Below are positions 1-7,665 of a DNA stretch of 64,000 bases, piece after piece (within the stretch, counting starts at the first letter, position 1; each line of letters begins with the position of its first letter). A model generated the notes under the pieces. The model was given only the letters and a program-made list of their open reading frames with translations. It was not told the DNA's origin and did not search any database. The position numbers and the translations under genes were made by a program. The DNA is taken from the NCBI GenBank assembly GCA_031426915.1, contig JASJPB010000002.1:1-64000 (forward strand). The letters are read 5' to 3'. The DNA comes from Sulfurimicrobium sp031426915 (GTDB lineage Bacteria; Pseudomonadota; Gammaproteobacteria; Burkholderiales; Sulfuricellaceae).

Positions 1-116
1 AAAAGGTAGCAGATTCTCCACTTATCGGCTTGTTCAGTTTTCCGGGGCCACTTCTCTATTCCGGGAGGACAGGAAGGCGATTATTTTTGACCTTGGGCAA
101 GCCGCCACTGCTCCGG
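1..116. other. Left-edge stretch without a recognised gene
   Basis: This short stretch lies downstream of the minus-strand GGDEF-EAL gene. I see no convincing coding sequence, RNA gene or clear terminator in it. Confidence 0.4.
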
Positions 117-2552
117 TCAATGTTTTGCCGGGATAGGGAAGCTGGAGAGCGGGGCGGGTTGGGCGATGCAATAGCCCTGGGCGTAATCAACGCCGATGCT
201 GACGAGCTGGTCCAGAATGGCCTGGTTTTCGACGAATTCCGCGATGGTGCGGATTTTCATGGTGTGGCCGATATTGTTGATGGCCTCCACCATGGCAAAG
301 TTGGTGTCGTTGCGGTCCATGTCCTTGACGAAACCGCCGTCGATCTTGAGGTAATCTACCGGCAGGTTCTTGAGATAGGCGAAGGAGGACAGGCCGGAGC
401 CGAAATCGTCCAGCGAGAAGCGGCACCCCAGCAGCTTGAGTTCGCGGATGAAATGGATGGCTCGGGTGAGATTGGCGATGGCGGCGGTTTCGGTGATCTC
501 GAAGCAGATATTGTGCGCAGGCACGCGGGCTTCCTTGATCTGTTCCACCACGAAATCGAGAAAGCGCTCGTCTCCGATCGAATGGCCGGACAGGTTGATG
601 GCGCATACCATGGGGTTGGTTTTATGGGCGGCGAGCCAGTTGAGGGTATTGTGGACCACCCAGCGGTCGAGCGTGGTCATCAGGTTATAGCGTTCCGCGG
701 CGGGGATGAACACGCCGGGTGTGACCAGTTCCCCTTCCTCGTCGAGCATCCTCACCAATACTTCGAAATGGGGCGGTTCAGTGCTATCCGCCGTGGTGGG
801 GATGATGGGCTGGTAGTAAAGCAGGAAGCGTTCGTCCTCGAAGGCCTTGGTGATGCGACCCACCCAGTGCATTTCGTTGTGGCGCCGGGCGAGATCGGCA
901 TCGTGGGCATGGTAAACCTGGACCCGGTTGCGGCCTTTTTCCTTGGCGATGTAGCAGGCGGTGTCGGCGTTGCTGAGCAGGCCGGCCCAGTCCTGGCTTT
1001 CGTCGGTGATGGCGATCATGCCAATGCTGGCGCCAATGACGAAGGTCTTGTCGCCCCAGCAGAAATGAAAATTTTTCACCGACTCGATCAGTTCTTCGGC
1101 TACGCGCTGGGCCTGCTCGATGGGACAGTTTCCCAGCAGCACGCCGAATTCGTCCCCGCCGAGACGGGCCAGCATGTCGGCATCGCGAATCTTGGCTTGC
1201 ATGATGAAGGTAAGCTGGCGCAACAGCTCGTCGCCGGCGCTGTGGCCGCTGGTGTCGTTCACCACCTTGAACTGGTCGAGGTCGAGGTAGAGCAGGGCGT
1301 GCTGGCGGTGCTCTTCGGCGGCATTGCTGATCAGGCTGTGCAGGCGGAGTTCGAACTCGCGCCGGTTGAGCAGGCCGGTGAGCGCGTCGTGGCTGGCCTG
1401 GTAGGAAATTTCCTGGGCCAGCTTGCGCGAATGGGTCACGTCGTGGAACACCAGCACTACCCCGATGACCTTGCCATCGCGGTCGCGGATGGGGGCGGCG
1501 GAATCCTCGATGGAGAACTCGTGGCCGTCGCGATGGATGAGCAGGGTGTGGTTGGCGAGGCCCACGATGCCATTACGCCGCAAGGCTTTTTCCACCGGGT
1601 TTTCGACGGTGCTGCGGGTCATTTCGTTGACGATGCGAAATACCTCGGTCAGGTTCATGCCGCGTGCTTCCTCGGTGGGCCAGCCGGTCAACTGCTCGGC
1701 CACCGGGTTGAGAAACTCGACCTGACCCATGGTGTCGGTGGTGATGACGGCATCGCCGATGGACTGAAGGGTGATGAGTGCGCGTTCCTTTTCCGCGAAC
1801 AGCATGGCTTCAAAGCGTGCGCGTTCGTTCCGGTCATCCTCCAGCGCGCGTGCCATCTGGCTGAAGTCGCGCGTCAGTCGCGCCACTTCGTCGCGCCCGG
1901 CGGACTCCGGCAGGGAGACGTTGAGATTGCCCTCGGCGATGTCGTCCGCCGCTTCCGAAAGCAGCTTGAGCCGTTGCGTCATGGTTCGCACCATGGCCCA
2001 TGCCAGGAAGCCGCCCAGAATGATGGCGATGGCGGTGTAGACCATGCCTTTGCGGGTTACCGCATGGAGTTCGGCCTGCACCGCGGAGGTGTTGAGGATC
2101 ACCCGGGCGAAGCCGATGGATCGGCCGTTGGCGGTGATCTCGGTAATGCTGTCCACCATGTTGTCATGCCACAACTGCTTTCCGGTGGATATCAGTTGTT
2201 TGCTCTGGGTATCGTCCAGCACCAGGTTGAAGAGCTTGGGGTCGGTACTGGCGCGTACCTTGCCCCCGGTGTCGAGAATCAGGGCGAGTTGCAGGTGGGG
2301 GAGGGATCTCAGGCTCTCGACAAGCTCTTCCAGCGCGGTGAGATCGTTGCTGAGCAGCCAGGAGGGCGCGTTGGCGGCAAGGGTGGTGGCCAGGCTCTGG
2401 CCCTCGCTAGCGACCTGGCGTTCCATGAAGGATTGCTGGCGCGTCACCATGTCGGCCACCACCAGCCCCATCAGCACCGCATGCAGCACCACCACCCCGG
2501 CAATAATGCGACCGCGGATGCTGTAAAAAATGAAGTCCAGCAATTTCTTCAA
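117..2552 (-). CDS. Membrane-bound HAMP-PAS-GGDEF-EAL cyclic-di-GMP signalling protein
   Basis: An 811-residue protein predicted to make and/or break cyclic di-GMP in response to a periplasmic cue. Order of domains: a transmembrane helix near residues 12-34, a periplasmic segment to about 170, a second helix near 172-190, HAMP, a PAS domain (about 258-380), GGDEF and EAL. The cyclase signature GGDEF is intact (about residues 464-468) and is preceded by an RxxD inhibitory site (RDAD). The EAL motif reads EVLVR, which keeps the metal-binding Glu, and the DDFGSG loop and KIDGGFV motif are present, so both activities look possible. It starts 10 bases after the end of the PhnD-like binding-protein gene, so the two are probably co-transcribed and the binding protein may feed its sensor domain. 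Which activity dominates cannot be told from sequence. Confidence 0.93.
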   Translation of the reverse strand: MKKLLDFIFYSIRGRIIAGVVVLHAVLMGLVVADMVTRQQSFMERQVASEGQSLATTLAANAPSWLLSNDLTALEELVESLRSLPHLQLALILDTGGKVRASTDPKLFNLVLDDTQSKQLISTGKQLWHDNMVDSITEITANGRSIGFARVILNTSAVQAELHAVTRKGMVYTAIAIILGGFLAWAMVRTMTQRLKLLSEAADDIAEGNLNVSLPESAGRDEVARLTRDFSQMARALEDDRNERARFEAMLFAEKERALITLQSIGDAVITTDTMGQVEFLNPVAEQLTGWPTEEARGMNLTEVFRIVNEMTRSTVENPVEKALRRNGIVGLANHTLLIHRDGHEFSIEDSAAPIRDRDGKVIGVVLVFHDVTHSRKLAQEISYQASHDALTGLLNRREFELRLHSLISNAAEEHRQHALLYLDLDQFKVVNDTSGHSAGDELLRQLTFIMQAKIRDADMLARLGGDEFGVLLGNCPIEQAQRVAEELIESVKNFHFCWGDKTFVIGASIGMIAITDESQDWAGLLSNADTACYIAKEKGRNRVQVYHAHDADLARRHNEMHWVGRITKAFEDERFLLYYQPIIPTTADSTEPPHFEVLVRMLDEEGELVTPGVFIPAAERYNLMTTLDRWVVHNTLNWLAAHKTNPMVCAINLSGHSIGDERFLDFVVEQIKEARVPAHNICFEITETAAIANLTRAIHFIRELKLLGCRFSLDDFGSGLSSFAYLKNLPVDYLKIDGGFVKDMDRNDTNFAMVEAINNIGHTMKIRTIAEFVENQAILDQLVSIGVDYAQGYCIAQPAPLSSFPIPAKH

Positions 2553-2562
2553 GACGGAAAAA

Positions 2563-3468
2563 TTAACGCGGCCGGTTCTTCATCTGCGGCGGCAGGCCGA
2601 TGGATTCGTCGTAACGCTTGAGGAAGGCGGCCATGGGCTGGTAGGTGTCGTTGCTGCCGGGTTCGAAATGCGCCTGATCTATCTTGAACTGGCTCTGGTC
2701 CAGTTCCATGTCCTTTTCCATGCCTATCAGCGCCGTGGCAACCTGTTGCGCCAGTTTGGGCGGCACGTCGTCGCGGGCGATGACGCCGTTGTGTGGGAGG
2801 GAGTTGGTCAGCCACAGGGTTTCCAGTTCCTTCGCCTTGTCGGGATTGTCTCGCGACCAGGTGCGCCAGTAGCGCACCGTGGTGCCGCAAGCTGCTGCGT
2901 CGCCGGTATAGGCGTTCATGATGGAAGAAATCTGGGACCCGACATGCTTGATCTGGACGCCCTGTTTCAGGTTTAGTCCATGGTCGTGCAGATACAGCAT
3001 GGGCAGCATGGTGGCGGCTACGGCGGTGGGGGAGGGGAAACACAGGGTCTTGCCCGCCAAGTCTGCCGGAGAATTGGGTTTGTTCGCCTTGCGCACCACC
3101 ATCATGCCGCGGAAATCCTCGTCCGGCTTCATTTTTGCGATCACGCGGTAACCGTGTTCCAGGCTGAATACTGTCTGATACGGGTTGGGCAGGCCGAAAT
3201 GAAAGCGGCGTGCGGCTATCTTGTTTTCATAGTCGGCGTAATCTTTCGAGGATTCGACGCTGAACTTGGTGCCGGGTATCTTGCGTTCCAGATAGCGCAC
3301 GATGGGATCGTAGGCGCTGAATAGATCCTGCGGGTTGAGGTAGGGGTGAGGTGCGAAAATGTAGGTGGTTTCAGCCGCAGCAGTGCCGCTCGGCTGGTAG
3401 CCTTCGGCAATTGAGACATTGCCCAGGGTGATAAATACCAGCCATGCAGCAGTCAACAGTGCTTTCAT
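2563..3468 (-). CDS. PhnD-like periplasmic phosphate/phosphonate-type substrate-binding protein
   Basis: A 301-residue protein of the PhnD/phosphonate-binding class of periplasmic binding proteins. A signal peptide covers about residues 1-22. The family-like segments APHPYLNP and YDPIVRYLE follow, and the rest fits a two-lobed binding fold. The ATG at 3468 is chosen because GGGAGG lies four bases upstream; an in-frame upstream start would extend past this site. No permease or ATPase gene is next to it. The gene downstream is a membrane GGDEF-EAL protein, so this binding protein more likely serves signalling than import. That role is inferred from gene order. An 11-bp perfect dyad lies just upstream. 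Confidence 0.85.
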   Translation of the reverse strand: MKALLTAAWLVFITLGNVSIAEGYQPSGTAAAETTYIFAPHPYLNPQDLFSAYDPIVRYLERKIPGTKFSVESSKDYADYENKIAARRFHFGLPNPYQTVFSLEHGYRVIAKMKPDEDFRGMMVVRKANKPNSPADLAGKTLCFPSPTAVAATMLPMLYLHDHGLNLKQGVQIKHVGSQISSIMNAYTGDAAACGTTVRYWRTWSRDNPDKAKELETLWLTNSLPHNGVIARDDVPPKLAQQVATALIGMEKDMELDQSQFKIDQAHFEPGSNDTYQPMAAFLKRYDESIGLPPQMKNRPR

Positions 3469-3492
3469 CACACCTCCCGTTCTGAGACTCAA

Positions 3493-3519
3493 ATACTCTT
3501 ATAAATTATATAAGAGTAT
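3493..3519 (-). promoter_or_regulatory. Perfect 11-bp AT-rich dyad overlapping a TATAAT box
   Basis: ATACTCTTATA (3493-3503) and its exact reverse complement (3509-3519) flank five bases. On the minus strand the dyad contains TATAAT. It lies between the suhB stop and the PhnD-like gene start, so it could be an operator over the promoter of the PhnD-GGDEF/EAL pair. Its TTT-flanked AT-rich stem also allows a weak terminator for suhB. No clear -35 element was found. Confidence 0.5.
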
Positions 3520-3531
3520 GTCGATGTCCGG

Positions 3532-4347
3532 TTATGGTAACACAGGCGGCACTGTTTTTAGCTCGGCCGTCAAATGCGGAGCGATTGTCTGTAACAGTTG
3601 GCCAAAAATCTTGGGATTGCCGGCGACGATATTGCCGCTTTTGAGATAGCTTTCGTTGCCTTCGAAATCGCCCACCAACCCGCCCGCTTCCTGCACCAGC
3701 AGGCAGCCGGCCGCGATATCCCAGGAATTCAGGCCGATTTCGAAGAAGCCGTCGAAGCGCCCCGCTGCGGTATAGGCCAGATCAAGGGCGGCCGAGCCAG
3801 GGCGGCGCAGTCCGGCGGTTTTCTGGATCAGGTCGCGGAACATGCCGATGTAGGCTTCCATGTGAGTGAAATCACGGAACGGAAAGCCGGTCCCGATGAG
3901 TGCGTCTTTAAGAAATTTTTGTTTGCTGATGCGCAGGCGGCGATCGTTGAGGTAGGCGCCGCGTCCCTTGCTGGCGGTGAAGAGGTCGTTACGGCTGGGA
4001 TCGTAGACCACTGCCTGGGAGATCACGCCCTTGTGCAGCAAGGCGATGGATACGGCATATTGCTGGAAGCCGTGGAGAAAATTGGTGGTGCCGTCGAGCG
4101 GGTCGATGATCCACTGGAATTCCGATGCGCCGCGGGCGCCGCTCTCTTCTGCTAGAATTTCATGGTCTGGATAGGCTTCCAGCAGGATTTCAATAATCGC
4201 GTTTTCGGCGGCGCTATCGACCTCGCTGACGTAATCATTCTGGCTTTTTTGCTTGATCGTGAGCAGATCGATGTCGAGGGATGCGCGGTTGATGATGTTG
4301 CCGGCGCGGCGCGCGGCCTTGACCGCGATGGTGAGCATTGGATGCAT
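3532..4347 (-). CDS. suhB: Inositol monophosphatase family protein SuhB
   Basis: A 271-residue Mg-dependent, lithium-sensitive phosphatase that hydrolyses inositol-1-phosphate-type substrates. In enterobacteria SuhB also joins rRNA transcription antitermination complexes. The metal-site motif IIDPLDGTTNF lies near residue 85, an EES segment (LAEESG) precedes it, and the C-terminal family motif WDIAAGCLLVQEAGG is present. Length matches the family (about 265-275). It is divergent from trmJ across 62 bases, a pairing seen in many proteobacteria. Confidence 0.95.
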   Translation of the reverse strand: MHPMLTIAVKAARRAGNIINRASLDIDLLTIKQKSQNDYVSEVDSAAENAIIEILLEAYPDHEILAEESGARGASEFQWIIDPLDGTTNFLHGFQQYAVSIALLHKGVISQAVVYDPSRNDLFTASKGRGAYLNDRRLRISKQKFLKDALIGTGFPFRDFTHMEAYIGMFRDLIQKTAGLRRPGSAALDLAYTAAGRFDGFFEIGLNSWDIAAGCLLVQEAGGLVGDFEGNESYLKSGNIVAGNPKIFGQLLQTIAPHLTAELKTVPPVLP

Positions 4348-4409
4348 AGTGGTTTCGATGGCTTTAATGAACAGGAATTGGGCGCTATTTTACATGGGAA
4401 AGAGCAGTT

Positions 4410-5147
4410 TTGAGTAATTCAGTGTTGGACAACATTCGTGTCGTGTTGAGTCACACCAGTCACCCCGGCAATATCGGCGCGGCAGCGCGGGCGATGAAGA
4501 CCATGGGGCTGAGCAGCCTTTTTCTGGTGAACCCCAAGCAATTTCCCGATGCGATGGCTGATGCCATGGCTTGCGGCGCGAACGATGTGCTGGCGAATGC
4601 CGTTGTCTGCGATAGCCTGGAGCCTTCCTTGCAGGGCGCGGTGTTTGTGGTGGGCATGACCGCGCGGTCACGCGGCCTGTCGCACGCCATGCTGACCCTG
4701 CGCGAGGCGGCGCCGCAAATACTGAAGCGGGCCTGCGACGCACCGGTGGCGCTGCTGTTTGGCACCGAGATGTCGGGGCTGTCCAATGCCGAGCTGGAAA
4801 AATGCCAGTTGCTGATCACCATCCCGGTCAACCCCGAATACAGTTCGCTCAATCTGGCGGCCGCAGTGCAGGTGGTGACCTATGAGCTGCGCACCTGCGC
4901 TGTCGTGACGGAGCCGGTGTCAAAAGACTTTCCGCTGGCGAGTTTCGAGGATGTGGAACGGTTCTATGAGCATCTGGAGCGCACCTTGATCGAGATAAAT
5001 TTTCTCGACCCATTGCATCCAAAACGCCTGATGACGCGCTTGCGACGCCTGTTCGCCCGGGCCGGACTGGAACAGGAAGAGGTGAATATACTGCGGGGGA
5101 TTCTGAAGTGGTCCGGTCGGGGACGCATCCCCAAGAAAAATAGTTGA
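4410..5147 (+). CDS. trmJ: tRNA (cytidine/uridine-2'-O-)-methyltransferase TrmJ
   Basis: A 245-residue SPOUT-class enzyme that uses S-adenosylmethionine to methylate the 2'-OH of nucleotide 32 in tRNA. Family motifs are HPGNIGAAARAMKTMG near the N-terminus, LLFGTEMSGLSN in the centre, and NPEYSSLNLAAAVQ forming the knotted cofactor site. The start is read as TTG at 4410 because GGGAAAGAG sits five to nine bases upstream and no ATG is available near it. Its last codons lie within the IscR-type box and -35 element of the cysE promoter. It precedes the cysE-iscR cluster. Confidence 0.92.
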   Translation: MSNSVLDNIRVVLSHTSHPGNIGAAARAMKTMGLSSLFLVNPKQFPDAMADAMACGANDVLANAVVCDSLEPSLQGAVFVVGMTARSRGLSHAMLTLREAAPQILKRACDAPVALLFGTEMSGLSNAELEKCQLLITIPVNPEYSSLNLAAAVQVVTYELRTCAVVTEPVSKDFPLASFEDVERFYEHLERTLIEINFLDPLHPKRLMTRLRRLFARAGLEQEEVNILRGILKWSGRGRIPKKNS

Positions 5148-5171
5148 CTAAATTACTAAGGAATATATAAT
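5140..5171 (+). promoter_or_regulatory. cysE promoter with overlapping IscR type-1-like box
   Basis: TTGACT (5144-5149) and TATAAT (5166-5171) are separated by 16 bases, a strong sigma-70 promoter. The 25 bases from 5140 to 5164 agree by hand alignment with about 22 positions of the enterobacterial IscR type-1 consensus (ATASYYGACT half-site plus its partner). The trmJ stop codon lies inside the -35 element. This predicts repression by [2Fe-2S]-IscR of cysE and perhaps of the whole operon. Confidence 0.75.
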
Positions 5172-5197
5172 GAGGCAATTATATCCCTTTAGACACT

Positions 5198-5950
5198 ATG
5201 TTTAAACGTTTGCGTGAAGATATTGCGGTGGTGTTCGAGCGCGATCCCGCTGCCCGTTCTCGTTGGGAAGTGCTCACCACTTATCCCGGCGTGCACGCCA
5301 TCCTGTTTCACCGTCTCACGCATCGACTGTGGGGGTGGAAGCTTTTCTGGCTGGCGCGGTTCACCTCCCACTTTGCGCGCTGGATCACCGGGATCGAAAT
5401 CCATCCCGGTGCCCAGATCGGCAGGCGCGTGTTCATCGATCACGGCATGGGCGTAGTGATCGGCGAGACAGCGGAATTGAGCGATGACGTCACGCTTTAT
5501 CACGGCGTGACGCTGGGAGGGACCTCGTGGAAAAAAGGCAAGCGCCATCCCACCCTGGGCAAGGGCGTGGTGGTGGGCGCCGGGGCCAAGATCCTGGGGC
5601 CGATCACCATCGGAGAGGGCGCCAAGGTGGGTTCCAATGCCGTGGTGGTGAAGGATGTTCCGCCGGGAGCGACCGCCGTGGGTATTCCGGCAAGGATTCT
5701 GGACAGCACTCAGGCCGAGAAGCGTGAAAACCTGGCAAAAAAAATGGGCTTCTCCGCCTATGCCATCAGCGAGGACATGAACGATCCCATGGTCAAGGCG
5801 GTGCATAGCCTGCTCGACCACACCGTGGTGACCGACCATCGCATCGAGGAAATCCTGCATCATCTGCGACGCCTGGGTGCCGATATTCCGGATGGCGAAG
5901 CGGCGGGCGAGAAATTTGACGTCAATTACCTGAACAAAATAGTTGACTAA
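5198..5950 (+). CDS. cysE: Serine O-acetyltransferase CysE (short form)
   Basis: A 250-residue enzyme that acetylates serine with acetyl-CoA to give O-acetylserine, the precursor of cysteine and so of the sulfur used by IscS. The left-handed beta-helix hexapeptide repeats run from about residue 65 to 170 (HPGAQIGRRVFIDHG, TLYHGVTLGGTSW). It lacks the longer N-terminal helical region of the E. coli enzyme (273 residues). The Azotobacter isc cluster likewise begins with a cysE2, so its position supports a dedicated cysteine supply for cluster assembly. No strong Shine-Dalgarno precedes the ATG. Its own stop codon forms part of the next IscR box. Confidence 0.93.
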   Translation: MFKRLREDIAVVFERDPAARSRWEVLTTYPGVHAILFHRLTHRLWGWKLFWLARFTSHFARWITGIEIHPGAQIGRRVFIDHGMGVVIGETAELSDDVTLYHGVTLGGTSWKKGKRHPTLGKGVVVGAGAKILGPITIGEGAKVGSNAVVVKDVPPGATAVGIPARILDSTQAEKRENLAKKMGFSAYAISEDMNDPMVKAVHSLLDHTVVTDHRIEEILHHLRRLGADIPDGEAAGEKFDVNYLNKIVD

Positions 5951-5971
5951 AATGCTAGGGTTTCATATAGT
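5939..5971 (+). promoter_or_regulatory. iscR promoter with overlapping IscR type-1-like box
   Basis: TTGACT (5943-5948) and TATAGT (5966-5971) are 17 bases apart. The 25 bases from 5939 to 5963 match the IscR type-1 consensus at about 20 positions and share the 12-base core ATAGTTGACTAA with the site before cysE. The cysE stop codon TAA is inside the box. It predicts autorepression of iscR and the downstream isc genes. Confidence 0.75.
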
Positions 5972-5977
5972 GACCGC

Positions 5978-6003
5978 AGTGCATCCTAATAGTGCATCCT
6001 AAT
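5978..6003 (+). repeat. Tandem 13-bp direct repeat in the iscR leader
   Basis: AGTGCATCCTAAT occurs twice without a gap (5978-5990, 5991-6003), just downstream of the iscR -10 box and before the ribosome-binding site. It is probably a slippage duplication in the untranslated leader. No function can be assigned. Confidence 0.8.
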
Positions 6004-6015
6004 TACGAGGTTATT

Positions 6016-6495
6016 ATGCGTTTGACCACCAAAGGACGTTTTGCGGTAACGGCGATGATCGATCTGGCCATGCGTCATGGCGAGGGGCCGGTAACGCTGG
6101 CCGGCATCAGCGACCGGCAGCGGATTTCCCTGTCCTATCTGGAACAGCTGTTCGGCAAATTGCGCCGCCACGGCTTGGTGGACAGTGTACGCGGCCCGGG
6201 AGGCGGTTATTGTCTGTCCAGGGATCTGGGTGAAATTTCGGTGGCGGATATCATCCAGGCGGTGGATGAGCCGATCGATACCACCAAGTGCGGCGGCATG
6301 GGTAATTGCCACGACGATCTCCCCTGCATGACCCACGAGTTGTGGACCAATCTCAATGTGAAGATTTTCGATTACCTGCAGTCGGTCAGCCTGGCCCAGC
6401 TCGTGGCGTCGCAGCGCGGCGGCAAGCATGGCCATCATCTGGACAAGCGATTCATCCACGACAAGGTGAGCGAGGCCGCGGTTCCGGTCGCCTGA
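6016..6495 (+). CDS. iscR: Fe-S cluster assembly transcription factor IscR
   Basis: A 159-residue Rrf2-family winged-helix regulator that carries a [2Fe-2S] cluster and represses the isc operon when the cluster is present. Cys92, Cys98 and Cys104 are spaced CX5CX5C and followed by His107 (CMTHELW), the exact ligand set of IscR. The N-terminus (MRLTTKGRFAVTAMIDLAM) is typical of the family. The start at 6016 is chosen because ACGAGG lies five bases upstream and it gives the canonical N-terminus; the in-frame ATG at 5992 falls inside the tandem repeat. It probably binds the two boxes before cysE and before itself. Confidence 0.96.
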   Translation: MRLTTKGRFAVTAMIDLAMRHGEGPVTLAGISDRQRISLSYLEQLFGKLRRHGLVDSVRGPGGGYCLSRDLGEISVADIIQAVDEPIDTTKCGGMGNCHDDLPCMTHELWTNLNVKIFDYLQSVSLAQLVASQRGGKHGHHLDKRFIHDKVSEAAVPVA

Positions 6496-6502
6496 TTCAT
6501 TA

Positions 6503-7651
6503 ATGGGTCCGGTCTATTTCGACCACAACGCCACCACGCCGTTGGATGAGGCCGTGCTGGCAGCGATGATGCCCTTCCTGCAGGGGCGCTTCGGCAATCC
6601 TTCCAGCCGCCACGGATTCGGATGCGATGCGCGCCGCGCCGTGGATGAGGCGCGGGAGAAGGTGGCGGCGGCGGTGGGCGCACATCCTTCGCAGCTGGTG
6701 TTCACCAGTGGCGGGACCGAAGCCGGCAACCTGGCGATACGCGGCATGGCGGCGGCCTTGCCGGCGGCACAGGTAGTGTGGAGCGGCATTGAACATCCCT
6801 GCGTGGCCAAGCCGTGTCAGGGTTTGAAAATGCAGGGCTGGAAAACGCGGCCCCTGGCGGTTGCTTCTGACGGACGCTGCGATCTGGACGACCTGGCACG
6901 GGCATTGCGTGAGCCTACAGGGCTGGTGAGCGTGATGCTGGCCAACAATGAAACCGGCGTGACCCAGGATGTGGCCGCGGTTGCGCAGCAGGCGCGCGCC
7001 GCGGGAGCCTGGGTGCATAGCGACGCGGTCCAGGCGCTGGGCAAGATGGCAGTGAATTTTGCGGCCCTCGGCGTGCATGCCATGTCCCTGTCGGGACACA
7101 AGATTTACGGCCCCAAGGGGGTCGGTGCGCTGGTGCTGGACAAGCGGGTGGAGCTCATTCCCCAGTTGAGCGGCGGCGGGCACGAAAAAGGATTGCGCGC
7201 CGGTACCGAGAACGTGCCGGCCATCGTCGGCTTCGGCGAGGCCTGCGATCTGGCGGTGAGCCGGATGAGGCAGGATACGGATCGGCTCGGTGCGTTGCGC
7301 ACCGAAATGGAGCAGGGGCTGCTGGCTTTGGGCGGCGTGATTTTCGGGCACAAGGCTGCACGTGTGGCGAACACCAGTTACTTCGCCTTCCCCGGCATCG
7401 AGGGGGAAACCCTGCTGATGGCGCTGGACCGGGCCGGATTCGCGGTTGCCAGCGGCTCGGCCTGCTCCAGCGGCAGCACGGAGCCGAGCCCGGTGTTACT
7501 GGCCATGGGCGTGGAGTCCGAGTTGGCAAAAGGCGCGGTTCGCGTCAGCCTGGGACGCGCCAACAGTCGCGAACAGACGCAGGAATTTATTAGGGCATTG
7601 CAGGTTGAATTGAAGCGCCTGCGCGCCATGTTAGCCGTATCAATGGTGTGA
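6503..7651 (+). CDS. Cysteine desulfurase, NifS/IscS-like (first of two)
   Basis: A 382-residue PLP-dependent class V aminotransferase-fold enzyme that removes sulfur from cysteine as a persulfide. The PLP lysine lies in SLSGHKIYGPKG and the mobile-loop catalytic cysteine in ASGSACSSGSTEPS. It is clearly diverged from the IscS encoded immediately downstream and is shorter by about 20 residues, lacking the long IscS C-terminus that docks IscU. It lies between iscR and iscS with seven bases after iscR and overlaps the IscS reading frame slightly. A second desulfurase at this place may serve a different sulfur acceptor. No clear Shine-Dalgarno precedes the start. Confidence 0.9.
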   Translation: MGPVYFDHNATTPLDEAVLAAMMPFLQGRFGNPSSRHGFGCDARRAVDEAREKVAAAVGAHPSQLVFTSGGTEAGNLAIRGMAAALPAAQVVWSGIEHPCVAKPCQGLKMQGWKTRPLAVASDGRCDLDDLARALREPTGLVSVMLANNETGVTQDVAAVAQQARAAGAWVHSDAVQALGKMAVNFAALGVHAMSLSGHKIYGPKGVGALVLDKRVELIPQLSGGGHEKGLRAGTENVPAIVGFGEACDLAVSRMRQDTDRLGALRTEMEQGLLALGGVIFGHKAARVANTSYFAFPGIEGETLLMALDRAGFAVASGSACSSGSTEPSPVLLAMGVESELAKGAVRVSLGRANSREQTQEFIRALQVELKRLRAMLAVSMV

Positions 7652-7665
7652 TTTTGGAGAATGCA

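Noticed and set aside
30..2621. 863-codon open frame on the plus strand opposite the GGDEF-EAL gene
   Set aside because: It is the antisense shadow of a gene with clear domains; the translation is rich in His, Gly and Val with no recognisable domain, as expected from antisense frames in GC-rich DNA.
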